A stretch of DNA of 64,000 nt, taken from JANNNX01 sp031398745 (GTDB lineage: Bacteria; Actinomycetota; Acidimicrobiia; Acidimicrobiales; CADCSY01). The DNA is taken from assembly GCA_031398745.1 (NCBI GenBank), contig JANNNX010000071.1, positions 1 to 64,000 on the forward strand. Direction: 5' to 3'. Made by a program: the position numbers and the translations under genes. Of the stretch, positions 41,739 to 52,503 are shown piece by piece. The notes below the pieces were generated by a model, which saw only the letters and a program-made list of their open reading frames with translations, made no database searches and was not told the origin of the DNA. Each line of letters begins with the position of its first letter. The first letter of the stretch is position 1.

Positions 41739-42644
41739 ATCACTCCCGACGTCGAGCGCACCGTCGTCGTCGACGGCCCCCTCGATCTGGGCCGGACGGC
41801 CGCCCCTCTCCGCCACGGACGAAACGATCCTTGCGTCCGGGTGTCCAGTCACGAGCTGTGGCGGGCGACCAATACGACCGCCGGCCCGGCCACCGTGCGT
41901 CTGGTCCAGGGGCCCGACGGGCTGACGATCACCGGCTGGGGGCCGGGCGCGGCGGCCGCCGTCGAGCAAGCCCCCGAACTGGTCGGGCTGCACGACACCG
42001 ACCGCCACTTCTCCCCCCGGCACCCGCTGGTGGCCGCTCTGGCCAGACGCCACGACGGCCTGCGGGTGGGCCGGAGCGCCAACGTGGTCGAGTCCCTGCT
42101 CCCGGCGGTCTGTGAGCAGAAGGTCACCAGCATCGAGGCCCATCGGACCTACTCGAGGCTGGTGCGGGCCCTCGGGACGCTCGCCCCCGGCCCCGCCGGG
42201 CTGGTGGTACCGCCCGATGCCGCCACGCTGGCTCGCACGCCGTCGTGGATCTTCCACCGCGCCGGGCTCGAGCGCCGCCGGGCCGAGGCGCTGGTCGGCG
42301 CCTGCCTGCGGGCCCCTCGCCTCGAAGAGTGCCTGGCCATGAGCTGCGCCGATGCCCAGGACCGGCTCCGCGCCTTCCCGGGGATCGGCCCGTGGACCGC
42401 GGCCGAGGTGGCCGGGACCGCGCTCGGTGACCCCGATGCCGTGCCGGTGGGCGACTTCCACCTGCCGAACACGGTGAGCTGGGCCTTGGCGCGCGAACCG
42501 AGGGCCGACGACCGGCGGATGCTCGAGCTCCTCGAGCCCTATGCCGGGCATCGACGCCGGGTCCTGCGCCTCTTGGCGGTCGGCGCCGGCCACGCTCCGC
42601 GCTGGGGGCCGCGGCTGTCCCCCGCCGACATCAGCCAGCACTGA
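41739..42644 (+). CDS. AlkA-type DNA-3-methyladenine glycosylase (HhH-GPD), probable AUC start
   Basis: This base-excision enzyme removes alkylated bases. The helix-hairpin-helix (FPGIGPWTAAEVAGTALG) is followed by the catalytic Asp in VPVGDFHLPN. The first canonical start, the GTG at 41841, would cut into the conserved N-terminal domain. The frame upstream encodes PLDLGRTAAPLRHGRNDPC, typical of actinobacterial homologues, and contains no ATG, GTG or TTG after the stop at 41727-41729. An ATC at 41739 sits exactly at the leaderless-promoter spacing, so I extend the gene to there (301 aa). If wrong, use 41841 (267 aa). Confidence 0.83.
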   Translation: MTPDVERTVVVDGPLDLGRTAAPLRHGRNDPCVRVSSHELWRATNTTAGPATVRLVQGPDGLTITGWGPGAAAAVEQAPELVGLHDTDRHFSPRHPLVAALARRHDGLRVGRSANVVESLLPAVCEQKVTSIEAHRTYSRLVRALGTLAPGPAGLVVPPDAATLARTPSWIFHRAGLERRRAEALVGACLRAPRLEECLAMSCADAQDRLRAFPGIGPWTAAEVAGTALGDPDAVPVGDFHLPNTVSWALAREPRADDRRMLELLEPYAGHRRRVLRLLAVGAGHAPRWGPRLSPADISQH

Positions 42645-42684
42645 CGGGCGGGGGCGGGGGCCGAAGAAACCGGCGCCCGAGGGT

Positions 42685-42714
42685 TTGACCTTTTGAGTGC
42701 TCGAAATCTATCTT
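42685..42714 (+). promoter_or_regulatory. Vegetative promoter of hppA
   Basis: TTGACC, an 18-base spacer and TATCTT form the best sigma-70-like promoter in the window, within an unusually AT-rich patch. The leader is about 50 bases and carries AAGGAG before the ATG at 42773. Confidence 0.75.
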
Positions 42715-42772
42715 TTCGCTTTGCCCATCCGTGTCTGGTGGGCGCGTCCCTGCACCAAGGAGCTCGTCGCCC

Positions 42773-45124
<2,352 letters not shown>

Positions 45125-45142
45125 GCCGCGAGACCCGCACCG

Positions 45143-45201
45143 GTCTGGGACCAGGGCCCCACGAGTTGCGTGCGGTCCTCGTCCCAGACGCGGGAGAGGA
45201 C
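45143..45201 (+). other. Two overlapping inverted repeats after hppA
   Basis: GTCTGGGAC (45143-45151) pairs perfectly with GTCCCAGAC (45181-45189). GTCCTC (45175-45180) pairs with GAGGAC (45196-45201). The two stems interleave, so they exclude each other. No U-tract follows, so a simple intrinsic terminator is unlikely. A termination or regulatory role is inferred. Confidence 0.4.
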
Positions 45202-45224
45202 GGTCCGTAGGGCAGGGTTGCACT

Positions 45225-45788
45225 GTGGCCAACGTCTTCTTCCGCCGCCGTCCGACCCGCATCGACCCGGGCCCGCTGGGTGACGCCTTGCGCCGCGTGC
45301 TCGCCGAGGCCGGCATCGCCGGAGTGGAGGTCGTGGTCGCCGAGCGGGGGCGACAGGCGGAGCTGCGGTGGGAGGATGGCCCGTCCAGCACCCGGGTGGC
45401 GGCCCTGGTGGCCGAGGTCGTCAACTGGGACGTGCGGGGACCGGACAGTGGCTCGAGTGACGGGGATCCGGTGGTGATCCTCGATCGCAGCTTCTCCCCG
45501 ACCGCCCTGGCCGTCGGCGTCGTCCGGTACGCGGCTGCCCATCCCCGCCCCTACGACTCGACCGACGAACGGGCGGTTGCTCGCCTCTCGGCACTCCTCG
45601 ACCAAGACGATCCGGCGGTCTCCGGCTACCCGATCGCGGATCAGGTAGCCCGGCTCCTCCTCGAGCGCGGGACGCCGGACCGCCCCGCCGCGAGCGGCGA
45701 CACCACGCCGGCGGACCGCTTGGCCCTGGCGCTGGCCGACCTCGGCTACGACCGCTTGTGGCACGAAGCCTGGCGGGCTCTCCCCTGA
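45225..45788 (+). CDS. Hypothetical protein, 187 aa
   Basis: The protein starts MANVFFRRRPTRIDPGPLGDALRRVL. It seems to be a soluble alpha/beta protein with no signal peptide, membrane helix or catalytic motif that I can name. The C-terminal part is helical (ADRLALALADLGYDRLWHEAW). It lies between hppA and a methyltransferase gene. A hexamer TAGGGC lies 11 bases before the GTG and is a poor match to the promoter pattern. Confidence 0.65.
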   Translation: MANVFFRRRPTRIDPGPLGDALRRVLAEAGIAGVEVVVAERGRQAELRWEDGPSSTRVAALVAEVVNWDVRGPDSGSSDGDPVVILDRSFSPTALAVGVVRYAAAHPRPYDSTDERAVARLSALLDQDDPAVSGYPIADQVARLLLERGTPDRPAASGDTTPADRLALALADLGYDRLWHEAWRALP

Positions 45789-45797
45789 CCCGTCGGT

Positions 45798-45803
45798 AGG
45801 CTC
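45798..45803 (+). promoter_or_regulatory. -10 element of the methyltransferase gene (leaderless)
   Basis: TAGGCT ends about 7 bases before the GTG at 45811. Confidence 0.5.
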
Positions 45804-45810
45804 GCCCGCC

Positions 45811-46557
45811 GTGCCGACACCCCGATCTCCCCGAGGGCCGATCGACGACCTCCGTCGGACCTGGGAGCGCCACGGCCACGAAGACCCGCTGTGGGCCATC
45901 CTCGCCTACCCGGACAAGAAGGGCGGCCGCTGGGACGAGGACGAGTTCCTGGCCACCGGTCAGGTCGAGGTCGACGCCTTTTTCGCCCGGGCCGAGCAAC
46001 TCGACCTGACCATCTCCCGAGGCCGGGCGCTCGACTTCGGCTGCGGGGTCGGCCGGCTTTCCCAGGCGCTGGCCACCCACGTCGCCCAGGTCGACGGGGT
46101 CGACGTGGCTGCTCCCATGATCGAGCGAGCCCGAGTCATCGACCGCCACGCGCCGCGGGTCACCTACCACCTCAACGCCACCGACGACCTGGCCCTGTTC
46201 CACGACGAGAGCTTCGATCTCGTCTACAGCCTGATCGTCCTCCAGCACTTGCCGAGGTCCCTGGCCCAGCGCTACATCGGGGAGTTCGCCCGGGTCCTGC
46301 GGCCGGGGGGCGTGGTCCACATCCAGCTGCCCACCGAGCCCAGCCGTACCTTGCGGGGCTGGCTCACGCGGGTGCTCCCGGCCGCGGTCCTCGACCGGGT
46401 GCGGGGGTGGAAGATGCGGGGCACCCCCCAGGCCACGGTGGAGGGCTGGCTCACGGATGCCGGGCTCGAACTCGTCGACGTCGCCCCCGATGCCTGGGCC
46501 GGCGAGCACTGGATCAGTCGGCGCTACACGGCCCGCAAGCCACCTCCCCGACCGTGA
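45811..46557 (+). CDS. Class I SAM-dependent methyltransferase, 248 aa
   Basis: A methyltransferase-11/12 fold is shown by LDFGCGVGRLSQALA (motif I), VDGVDVAAPMIERAR, and SFDLVYSLIVLQHL followed by VLRPGGVVHIQLP. An N-terminal helix (about 1-60, with WAILAYPDKKGGRWDEDEF) is typical of a group of actinobacterial enzymes of unknown substrate. The carboxylesterase start overlaps its stop by four bases (GTGA), so the two are co-translated. Confidence 0.88.
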   Translation: MPTPRSPRGPIDDLRRTWERHGHEDPLWAILAYPDKKGGRWDEDEFLATGQVEVDAFFARAEQLDLTISRGRALDFGCGVGRLSQALATHVAQVDGVDVAAPMIERARVIDRHAPRVTYHLNATDDLALFHDESFDLVYSLIVLQHLPRSLAQRYIGEFARVLRPGGVVHIQLPTEPSRTLRGWLTRVLPAAVLDRVRGWKMRGTPQATVEGWLTDAGLELVDVAPDAWAGEHWISRRYTARKPPPRP

Positions 46558-48065
46558 ACCGGCCCGACCCCACCGTCGAGCTGACGTCGGGGGTGGTCCA
46601 GGGTCGTCGAGTCGACGGGGTCGAGCTGTACCGGGCCATCCCCTTCGCGGCGCCGCCGGTCGGCGAACGCCGGTGGTGCGCACCCGAGCCGGTCGCGGGG
46701 TGGTCTGGGGTGCGCGACGGGCGTGACCCGGCGCCCATGGCCCTGCAGAACCACTCGACCTTCCAGCAGCTGCTGGGAACGCAGCGCCCGGAGATGAGCG
46801 AGGACTGCCTGACCCTCGACGTCTGGACATCGGGAGCGACCGGTCCCCCGCGTCCGGTGATGGTCTGGATACACGGCGGCACGTTCCTCACCGGCACCGG
46901 CTCCTCGTCGTGGTACGACGGGCGGGCCCTGGTCGCCCGGGGAGTCGTCCTCGTGTGCCCGAACTACCGGTTGGGAGCGCTCGGGTTCCTGCACCTCGCC
47001 GGTCTGGACGGTGGGGACGACGCAACCGGCAGCGGGAACCTCGGCCTCCTCGACCAGGTGGCCGCGCTGCGTTGGATCCGTGACCACATCGGGGCCTTCG
47101 GTGGCGACCCGGCACAGGTCACGGTGTTCGGCGAGTCGGCCGGCGCGATGAGCATCGGCGCGCTGCTCGCCGTGCCGGCGGCCCGAGGACTCCTGCACCG
47201 GGCCGTCCTCCAGAGTGGCGCGGCCAGCAACGTGGCGGATGCCGAGTCGGCCGAGCGGGTGACGGCCGAACTCATCGGGGAGCTGGAGGGCTCCGGGGAC
47301 CCACTCCGCAGCGTCGGGGACCTCCGAGGGCTCCCGGTCGAGCGGCTGCTCGACGCCCAGCTGGCGGTGAGCCGACGGGCCGGTTGGCTCCGCCTGGCCT
47401 TCCAGCCGGTGATCGACGGTGTCGTGTTGACCGAGCACCCCCTCGACGCGGTGGCGGCCGGGTCCGCCGCCGGGGTCGACCTGCTGATCGGGGTGAACGC
47501 CGAGGAGATGCGCCTCTTCCCGTTCCTCGATCCCAGCCTCGACACCAGCCGATCGGGTCTCCTGGCCCTCGCCACCGCGGCTCTGGGCGACGATGCGCCG
47601 GGGGTGGTCGACGCCTACCGGCAGACGCTCGAGCCCACCGACGACCTCGAGCTGTGGGTCGCGGTGGTGGGCGACGCCGCCTTCACCGTCCCCGCCGACC
47701 GACTGGCCCGGGCCCAGGTGCAGGGCGGGGCGACCGTGTACCAGTACTGGTTCGACTGGGCCGGTCCCGGCTTCGGCGGGGCCCTCGGTTCCTGCCATGT
47801 CACCGAGGTGCCGTTCGTCTTCGGCAGCCTGGACGCACCCGGCGTCGAGCTCTTCCTCGGACCTGCCGACGACGCCATGTGGCAGCTGTCCTCCTCCCTC
47901 GGCGAGGCCTGGACGACCTTCGCCCGGGGCGAGCGGCCGTCGGCCGCGGGGATGGCGGCGTGGCCACCGTGGGATCCGATCGCCCGGCCGACGGCGGTGC
48001 TCGGGCCCGAACTCGCCACCGGTCCCCACCCACGAGCGGCGCTGCTCGACCGGTGGCCCGACTGA
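46554..48065 (+). CDS. Type-B carboxylesterase, 503 aa
   Basis: This alpha/beta-hydrolase has the nucleophile elbow GESAGAMS, the oxyanion loop WIHGGTFLTG, the EDCLTLDVWT motif of the family, an acidic triad residue in VNAEEMRLFPF and the His in GSCHVTEVPFVF. No signal peptide is seen, so it is probably intracellular. It cleaves carboxylic esters, and the natural substrate is unknown. It is coupled to the upstream methyltransferase and ends 83 bases before egtA. Confidence 0.92.
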   Translation: MNRPDPTVELTSGVVQGRRVDGVELYRAIPFAAPPVGERRWCAPEPVAGWSGVRDGRDPAPMALQNHSTFQQLLGTQRPEMSEDCLTLDVWTSGATGPPRPVMVWIHGGTFLTGTGSSSWYDGRALVARGVVLVCPNYRLGALGFLHLAGLDGGDDATGSGNLGLLDQVAALRWIRDHIGAFGGDPAQVTVFGESAGAMSIGALLAVPAARGLLHRAVLQSGAASNVADAESAERVTAELIGELEGSGDPLRSVGDLRGLPVERLLDAQLAVSRRAGWLRLAFQPVIDGVVLTEHPLDAVAAGSAAGVDLLIGVNAEEMRLFPFLDPSLDTSRSGLLALATAALGDDAPGVVDAYRQTLEPTDDLELWVAVVGDAAFTVPADRLARAQVQGGATVYQYWFDWAGPGFGGALGSCHVTEVPFVFGSLDAPGVELFLGPADDAMWQLSSSLGEAWTTFARGERPSAAGMAAWPPWDPIARPTAVLGPELATGPHPRAALLDRWPD

Positions 48066-48113
48066 CCTGACGGGCGGCCGCCGGACGGGCCCCGACCAGG
48101 TCCCGAGCCCCGG

Positions 48114-48119
48114 TACGGT
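48114..48119 (+). promoter_or_regulatory. -10 element of the egt operon
   Basis: TACGGT gives a leader of about 23 bases carrying GAGAAAGG (48136-48143) ahead of the ATG at 48149. Confidence 0.5.
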
Positions 48120-48148
48120 GACGGCCGGATTCGCCGAGAAAGGCCGGC

Positions 48149-49423
48149 ATGCCCGCTCCCACCCCCCAGCTCTCCGTGGACGCCGTCGTGTCCGAGGTAC
48201 GCGCCTCGTGCTTCGCGGCATCGGTCCCCGGGGGCGTGGGCATCGAGCTCGAGGCCTTCCCCGTCCACCGGGCTGACCCCTCCGCGTTCGTCGAGCACCA
48301 ACGGGTCCGGGACAGCCTCGATGCCGTGGGACCTCTTCCGGGAGGGAGCCGCCTGACCTTCGAGCCCGGCGGCCAGCTCGAGCTGAGCACCCTGGTGGCC
48401 CCCACTATCGGCGCCGCCTGCACCGCCCTCGATCTCGACCTGGCGGCCGTGCGGGGCGCCCTCGGCACCCACGAGATGGGACTGCTGGCGCTGGGCGTCG
48501 ACCCCATCCGTGCCGGCTGCCGGGTCGTGGACGCGGCCCGCTACCGGGCCATGGAGGCCTACTTCGATGCCCAGGGTCCGGAGGGTCGCCAGATGATGAC
48601 CGGCACCGCCGCCCTCCAGGTCAATCTCGAGGCGGGGGCCGACCTCGAGGAGCGATCGGCCCGCTGGCAACTGGCCAACGCCCTCGGGCCGGTGCTGCTG
48701 GCCGCCTTCGCCAACTCGCCGCTGCGCCACGGGCGGCCCACCGGCCGGCGGTCGTCGAGAGGTCGGGTGTGGGCCGGCATCGACCCCAGCCGCACGCGCC
48801 GGCCAGCGACCAGCGGGGATCCGATCGCGGCGTGGACCGACTACGCGCTCGATGCCCGGGTCATGATGATCTGCCTCGACCCCGATCACGCCGTGCCCCT
48901 CGGCGAGGCACTGACCTTCCGCCAGTGGCTCACCGGTGGCCATCGGCTCGGCTACCCCACCATCGAGGACCTGCACCAACACCTGAGCACGCTGTTCCCT
49001 CCGGTCCGGGCCAAGCGATGGCTGGAGGTCCGAGTGATCGACGCCCTCGACGATCCCTGGTGGCGGGTCGCGGTGGCGGTGACCACCGCCCTGCTCGACG
49101 ACCCCACCGCCGCGGCCGTCGCCGCCGAGGCCACCGCCACCACCGCCACCTTGTGGGAGGAGGCGGCGACCGACGCCCTCACCCACCACGCCCTCGGCGA
49201 TGCCGCGGCGGCGTGCTTCGAGGCGGCCGTCGACGCCTTCGATCGCCTTTCTGTGGACGACACCACCTGCCAGGCGGCAGCCGCCTACCGGACGAGGTTC
49301 ATCGACCGGCGTCGCTGCCCGGCCGACGAGGTGCTCGACCGTTGGGCTCAGGACGGCCCGACCAGCCTCCTCCCCGACGCCCGGACCGCGGCTGTCGATC
49401 CCGGGCGGCTGGTGTACCGGTGA
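48149..49423 (+). CDS. egtA: EgtA, glutamate-cysteine ligase of ergothioneine synthesis, 424 aa
   Basis: EgtA makes gamma-glutamyl-cysteine, the sulfur donor for the EgtB step. The GCS2-like fold shows VGIELEAFPVH near residue 30, LTFEPGGQLELST and a MTGTAALQVNLEAG stretch in the active site. NSPLRHG and SRGRVWAGIDPSRT follow. It is the first gene of egtABCD and overlaps egtB by four bases (GTGA). Confidence 0.92.
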   Translation: MPAPTPQLSVDAVVSEVRASCFAASVPGGVGIELEAFPVHRADPSAFVEHQRVRDSLDAVGPLPGGSRLTFEPGGQLELSTLVAPTIGAACTALDLDLAAVRGALGTHEMGLLALGVDPIRAGCRVVDAARYRAMEAYFDAQGPEGRQMMTGTAALQVNLEAGADLEERSARWQLANALGPVLLAAFANSPLRHGRPTGRRSSRGRVWAGIDPSRTRRPATSGDPIAAWTDYALDARVMMICLDPDHAVPLGEALTFRQWLTGGHRLGYPTIEDLHQHLSTLFPPVRAKRWLEVRVIDALDDPWWRVAVAVTTALLDDPTAAAVAAEATATTATLWEEAATDALTHHALGDAAAACFEAAVDAFDRLSVDDTTCQAAAAYRTRFIDRRRCPADEVLDRWAQDGPTSLLPDARTAAVDPGRLVYR

Positions 49424-50721
49424 CCGGCGTACTGGTCGCCGAGTTGGAGCGCGTTCGCCAACGGACTCTCGACCTCCTCGACCCGTTCGACGACACCCAA
49501 CTCCGGGCCCAGCACTCCCCGTTGATGTCGCCGTTGGTATGGGACCTCGCCCATGTCGGCAACTTCGAGGACCAGTGGCTGGTCCGGGCGTTGGGTGGCA
49601 CCGGTGTCGGTCCGCACCACGACGACCTCTACGACGCATTCCGTCATCCGCGCCCCGACCGGCCGGCGCTGCCGCTCCTGGGCCCGGCCGAAGCTCGGCG
49701 CTACCTGGCCGAGGTGCGGGACGGGGCCCTCGAGCGCCTGGCCGCCCGGACCGGCGACGACGACCCGCTCCTGATCGACGCCTTCGTCCACCGGATGGTC
49801 GTCCAGCACGAGCACCAGCACGACGAGACGATGCTGGCCACCATCGCCCTGATGGGACCGGCCGGGGCGGCCGGCGGCATCGGCGGGATTGCCACCGCCC
49901 CGGTCGAGACCCCGCCGCCGGCGGTGCGACCCCGCCAGGTCTTGGTTCCCGCCGGTTCCTTCTCCATGGGGACCGATCTCGACCCGTGGGCCTACGACAA
50001 CGAGCGCCCGAGCCGCACCGTCGATGTGGACGCCTTCTGGATCGATGCGACCCCGGTGTCGAACCAGGCGTACCTCGAGTTCGTCGAGGCGGGGGGCTAC
50101 GACGACCCCCGGTGGTGGTCCGAGGCGGGCTGGGCATGGTGCCGCGCCGAGGGCGCGGTCAGCCCCCTGTTCTGGTCGGGCCGGGGGAGCGACCGGACCG
50201 TCGAGCGCTTCGGCCGTCCTCTCGATCTCGCGGCCGTGGCTCTCCAGCCGGTCCAGCACGTGTCCTGGTACGAGGCCGATGCCTACGCCCGGTGGGCCGG
50301 TCGGCGACTACCGACCGAGGCCGAGTGGGAGAAGGCGGCCTCGTGGGATCCGGCACTCGGGCGCAAGCGCCGCTATCCGTGGGGCGACGACGATCCCAAC
50401 GACCTCCGGGCGAACCTCGGCCAGCGCCGCGACGGCCCGGCGGACGTGGGGACCAAACCCGCAGGAGCCAGTCCCTACGGCGCCGAGCAGATGGTCGGCG
50501 ACGTCTGGGAGTGGACCAGCAGCGACTTCACCGGGCACCCGGGGTTCCGGGCCTTCCCCTATGCCGAGTACTCGGAGGTCTTCTTCGGCGACGGCCACAA
50601 GGTGCTGCGGGGCGGGTCGTGGGCCACCGACCCAGTCGCCGTCCGTTGCACCTTCCGCAACTGGGACCTCCCCGTTCGTCGCCAGATCTTCAGCGGGTTC
50701 CGCTGCGCGGCGGACGCCTGA
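49420..50721 (+). CDS. egtB: EgtB, hercynine oxygenase (iron-dependent sulfoxide synthase), 433 aa
   Basis: EgtB joins gamma-glutamyl-cysteine to hercynine with O2 and non-haem iron. The N-terminal DinB-like domain supplies the iron-binding His45 (DLAHVGNFED) and the HxxxH pair H130/H134 (QHEHQHDE). The C-terminal FGE-sulfatase domain has VPAGSFSMGTD, RLPTEAEWEKAA, GDVWEWTSSDF and VLRGGSWAT, ending in SGFRCAA. The GTG overlaps the egtA stop. Confidence 0.96.
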   Translation: MTGVLVAELERVRQRTLDLLDPFDDTQLRAQHSPLMSPLVWDLAHVGNFEDQWLVRALGGTGVGPHHDDLYDAFRHPRPDRPALPLLGPAEARRYLAEVRDGALERLAARTGDDDPLLIDAFVHRMVVQHEHQHDETMLATIALMGPAGAAGGIGGIATAPVETPPPAVRPRQVLVPAGSFSMGTDLDPWAYDNERPSRTVDVDAFWIDATPVSNQAYLEFVEAGGYDDPRWWSEAGWAWCRAEGAVSPLFWSGRGSDRTVERFGRPLDLAAVALQPVQHVSWYEADAYARWAGRRLPTEAEWEKAASWDPALGRKRRYPWGDDDPNDLRANLGQRRDGPADVGTKPAGASPYGAEQMVGDVWEWTSSDFTGHPGFRAFPYAEYSEVFFGDGHKVLRGGSWATDPVAVRCTFRNWDLPVRRQIFSGFRCAADA

Positions 50722-50725
50722 GACG

Positions 50726-51520
50726 ATGTGTCGCCTCCTCGCCTACGTCGGCGCCCCGATCACGGTGGCGTCGGTGGTGACCGATCCGCCCCACTCCCTC
50801 CAGCAACAGGTGCGCCACCCTCGGCACCAGGCCGTCGGTCAGGACAACCCCGATGGCTACGGCATCGGCTGGTACCCCGCGGGCGACCCGGGCGGCCCCG
50901 TCCCGCTTCCTGACCGCCTCCGGCGGGCGCGTCCCCTCGACCTCGACCCCGCCGTCGATGCCGTGCTGGGCTACCGGGCGACGGCCCTCCTGGCCGCGAT
51001 CCGCAATGCCACCCCTCCCCTGCCGGTCGAGGAGGCGGGGTCTGCGCCGTTCCGCTCAGGGCCGTGGCTCTTCGCCCACAACGGCAGTGTCGATCGATTC
51101 CGGACCGGAGCCGAGCCCGTCTTGCGGCGCCGACTGACCACCGCCCGACAGGCCGGGATCGAGGGGGCTTCGGACTCCGAGGTCGTCTTCGGCTTGATTC
51201 TCGACGCTCTGGCCGACGGCCAGGCTCCCGGTGGGGCGCTGGTCGGCGCGGTGGCGGCCATCGACGAGGTCGGCGGTGGGCGGGCCACCTTCCTCCTGAC
51301 CGACGGGGTCCGGATCCACGGAACGGTCCGTGGCAACGGACTGTGGGCGCTGGTCGGCGCGGGTCCGGCTGCGGACGGGGTGGTGGTGGCCTCCGAGCCC
51401 TTCGACGACGACCCCGCCTGGACCCCGCTCCCCGAAGGCTGCCTACTCGAGGCCACCCCGTCGGCGGTCACCCACACCCCCTTGGCGTCCGCGCTCGCCG
51501 AGGCCGGAGTGACCCCATGA
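50726..51520 (+). CDS. egtC: EgtC, class II glutamine amidotransferase-type amidohydrolase, 264 aa
   Basis: EgtC removes the gamma-glutamyl group from the hercynylcysteine sulfoxide conjugate. The N-terminal nucleophile is Cys2 (MCRLLAYVGAP), exposed after Met removal. GYGIGWYP, PWLFAHNGSVDRF and SDSEVVFGLIL are typical Ntn-amidotransferase segments. It starts 4 bases after egtB, and its stop overlaps egtD by four bases (ATGA). Confidence 0.95.
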   Translation: MCRLLAYVGAPITVASVVTDPPHSLQQQVRHPRHQAVGQDNPDGYGIGWYPAGDPGGPVPLPDRLRRARPLDLDPAVDAVLGYRATALLAAIRNATPPLPVEEAGSAPFRSGPWLFAHNGSVDRFRTGAEPVLRRRLTTARQAGIEGASDSEVVFGLILDALADGQAPGGALVGAVAAIDEVGGGRATFLLTDGVRIHGTVRGNGLWALVGAGPAADGVVVASEPFDDDPAWTPLPEGCLLEATPSAVTHTPLASALAEAGVTP

Positions 51521-52503
51521 CGACCGCGGCCCGCCTGCGGATCGACCGCCACCTCGACGACGCCGACCTCGAGGCCGCCCTGCGGCGCGACGTCCGGTGG
51601 GGGCTGAGCCAGCACCCGAAGACCCTTCCCCCCAAGTGGCTCTACGACGACCGTGGCTCGGCCCTGTTCGACGAGATCACCCGGCTCCCCGAGTACTACC
51701 CGACCCGACGGGAGCGGGTCATCCTCGAAGCCCACGCCGCCGACATCGCGGCCCACGCCGAGTTCGAGCTCCTGATCGAGCTGGGCTCGGGAACCTCGAC
51801 CAAGACCCGCATCCTGCTCGACGCCCTGGGGGCGCGGGGTCGCCTACGGGGCTTCGCTCCTTTCGACGTGAGCGAGGCCACGCTGGTGGCGGCGGCGCGA
51901 GACATCGCCGCCGATCACCCCGAGCTCGACCTGCACGCGGTGGTCGGCGACTTCGAGCGCCACTTGCAGCACCTCCCCGGGCGGGGCGGCGGGCGGCGGT
52001 TGGTGGCCTTCCTGGGAGGGACCATCGGCAACCTCGTCCCCGACCAGCGAGCGCGGTTCCTGACCGACCTGCGCGACGCGCTCGACCCCGGTGACTCGCT
52101 GCTGCTCGGCACCGATCTGGTCAAGGACCCGACCCGGCTGGTGGCGGCCTATGACGACGCCGCGGGGGTCACGGCCGCCTTCGATCGCAACGTGCTGCAC
52201 GTGCTCAACCGCCGCTTGGGGGCCGATTTCGATCCCGACGGCTTCACGCACCTGGCGGTGTGGGACGCCGAGCGGGAGTGGATCGAGATGCGCCTTCGGG
52301 CCGAGCGGGCCCAGGAGGTCACCGTCGCCGCCCTCGACCTAGTGGTCGGCTTCCGCTCCGGGGAGGCGCTCCGGACCGAGATCAGCGCGAAGTTCCGGCG
52401 CACCGGCGTCGAGGCCGAGCTGGCGACCGCCGGCTTCGCCCTCGACCACTGGTGGACGGACCCGGCCGGTGATTTCGCCCTGTCGTTGTCGAGCGCTCGC
52501 TGA
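51517..52503 (+). CDS. egtD: EgtD, histidine N-alpha-trimethyltransferase, 328 aa
   Basis: EgtD converts histidine to hercynine with three SAM molecules, the first step of the pathway. Diagnostic segments are PPKWLYDDRGSALFDEITRL, PEYYPTRRE, LIELGSGTSTKTR (SAM), FLGGTIGNLVPDQR and the histidine-binding EISAKFRR. It is the last gene of the operon. No egtE (C-S lyase) gene follows: the stop abuts the convergent SDR stop, forming TGATCA. Confidence 0.96.
   Translation: MTTAARLRIDRHLDDADLEAALRRDVRWGLSQHPKTLPPKWLYDDRGSALFDEITRLPEYYPTRRERVILEAHAADIAAHAEFELLIELGSGTSTKTRILLDALGARGRLRGFAPFDVSEATLVAAARDIAADHPELDLHAVVGDFERHLQHLPGRGGGRRLVAFLGGTIGNLVPDQRARFLTDLRDALDPGDSLLLGTDLVKDPTRLVAAYDDAAGVTAAFDRNVLHVLNRRLGADFDPDGFTHLAVWDAEREWIEMRLRAERAQEVTVAALDLVVGFRSGEALRTEISAKFRRTGVEAELATAGFALDHWWTDPAGDFALSLSSAR

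Noticed and set aside
42645..42772. Possible riboswitch in the AT-rich hppA leader
   Set aside because: The leader after the promoter is only about 50 bases and shows no conserved aptamer pattern or paired stems. The AT-rich patch is explained by the promoter.
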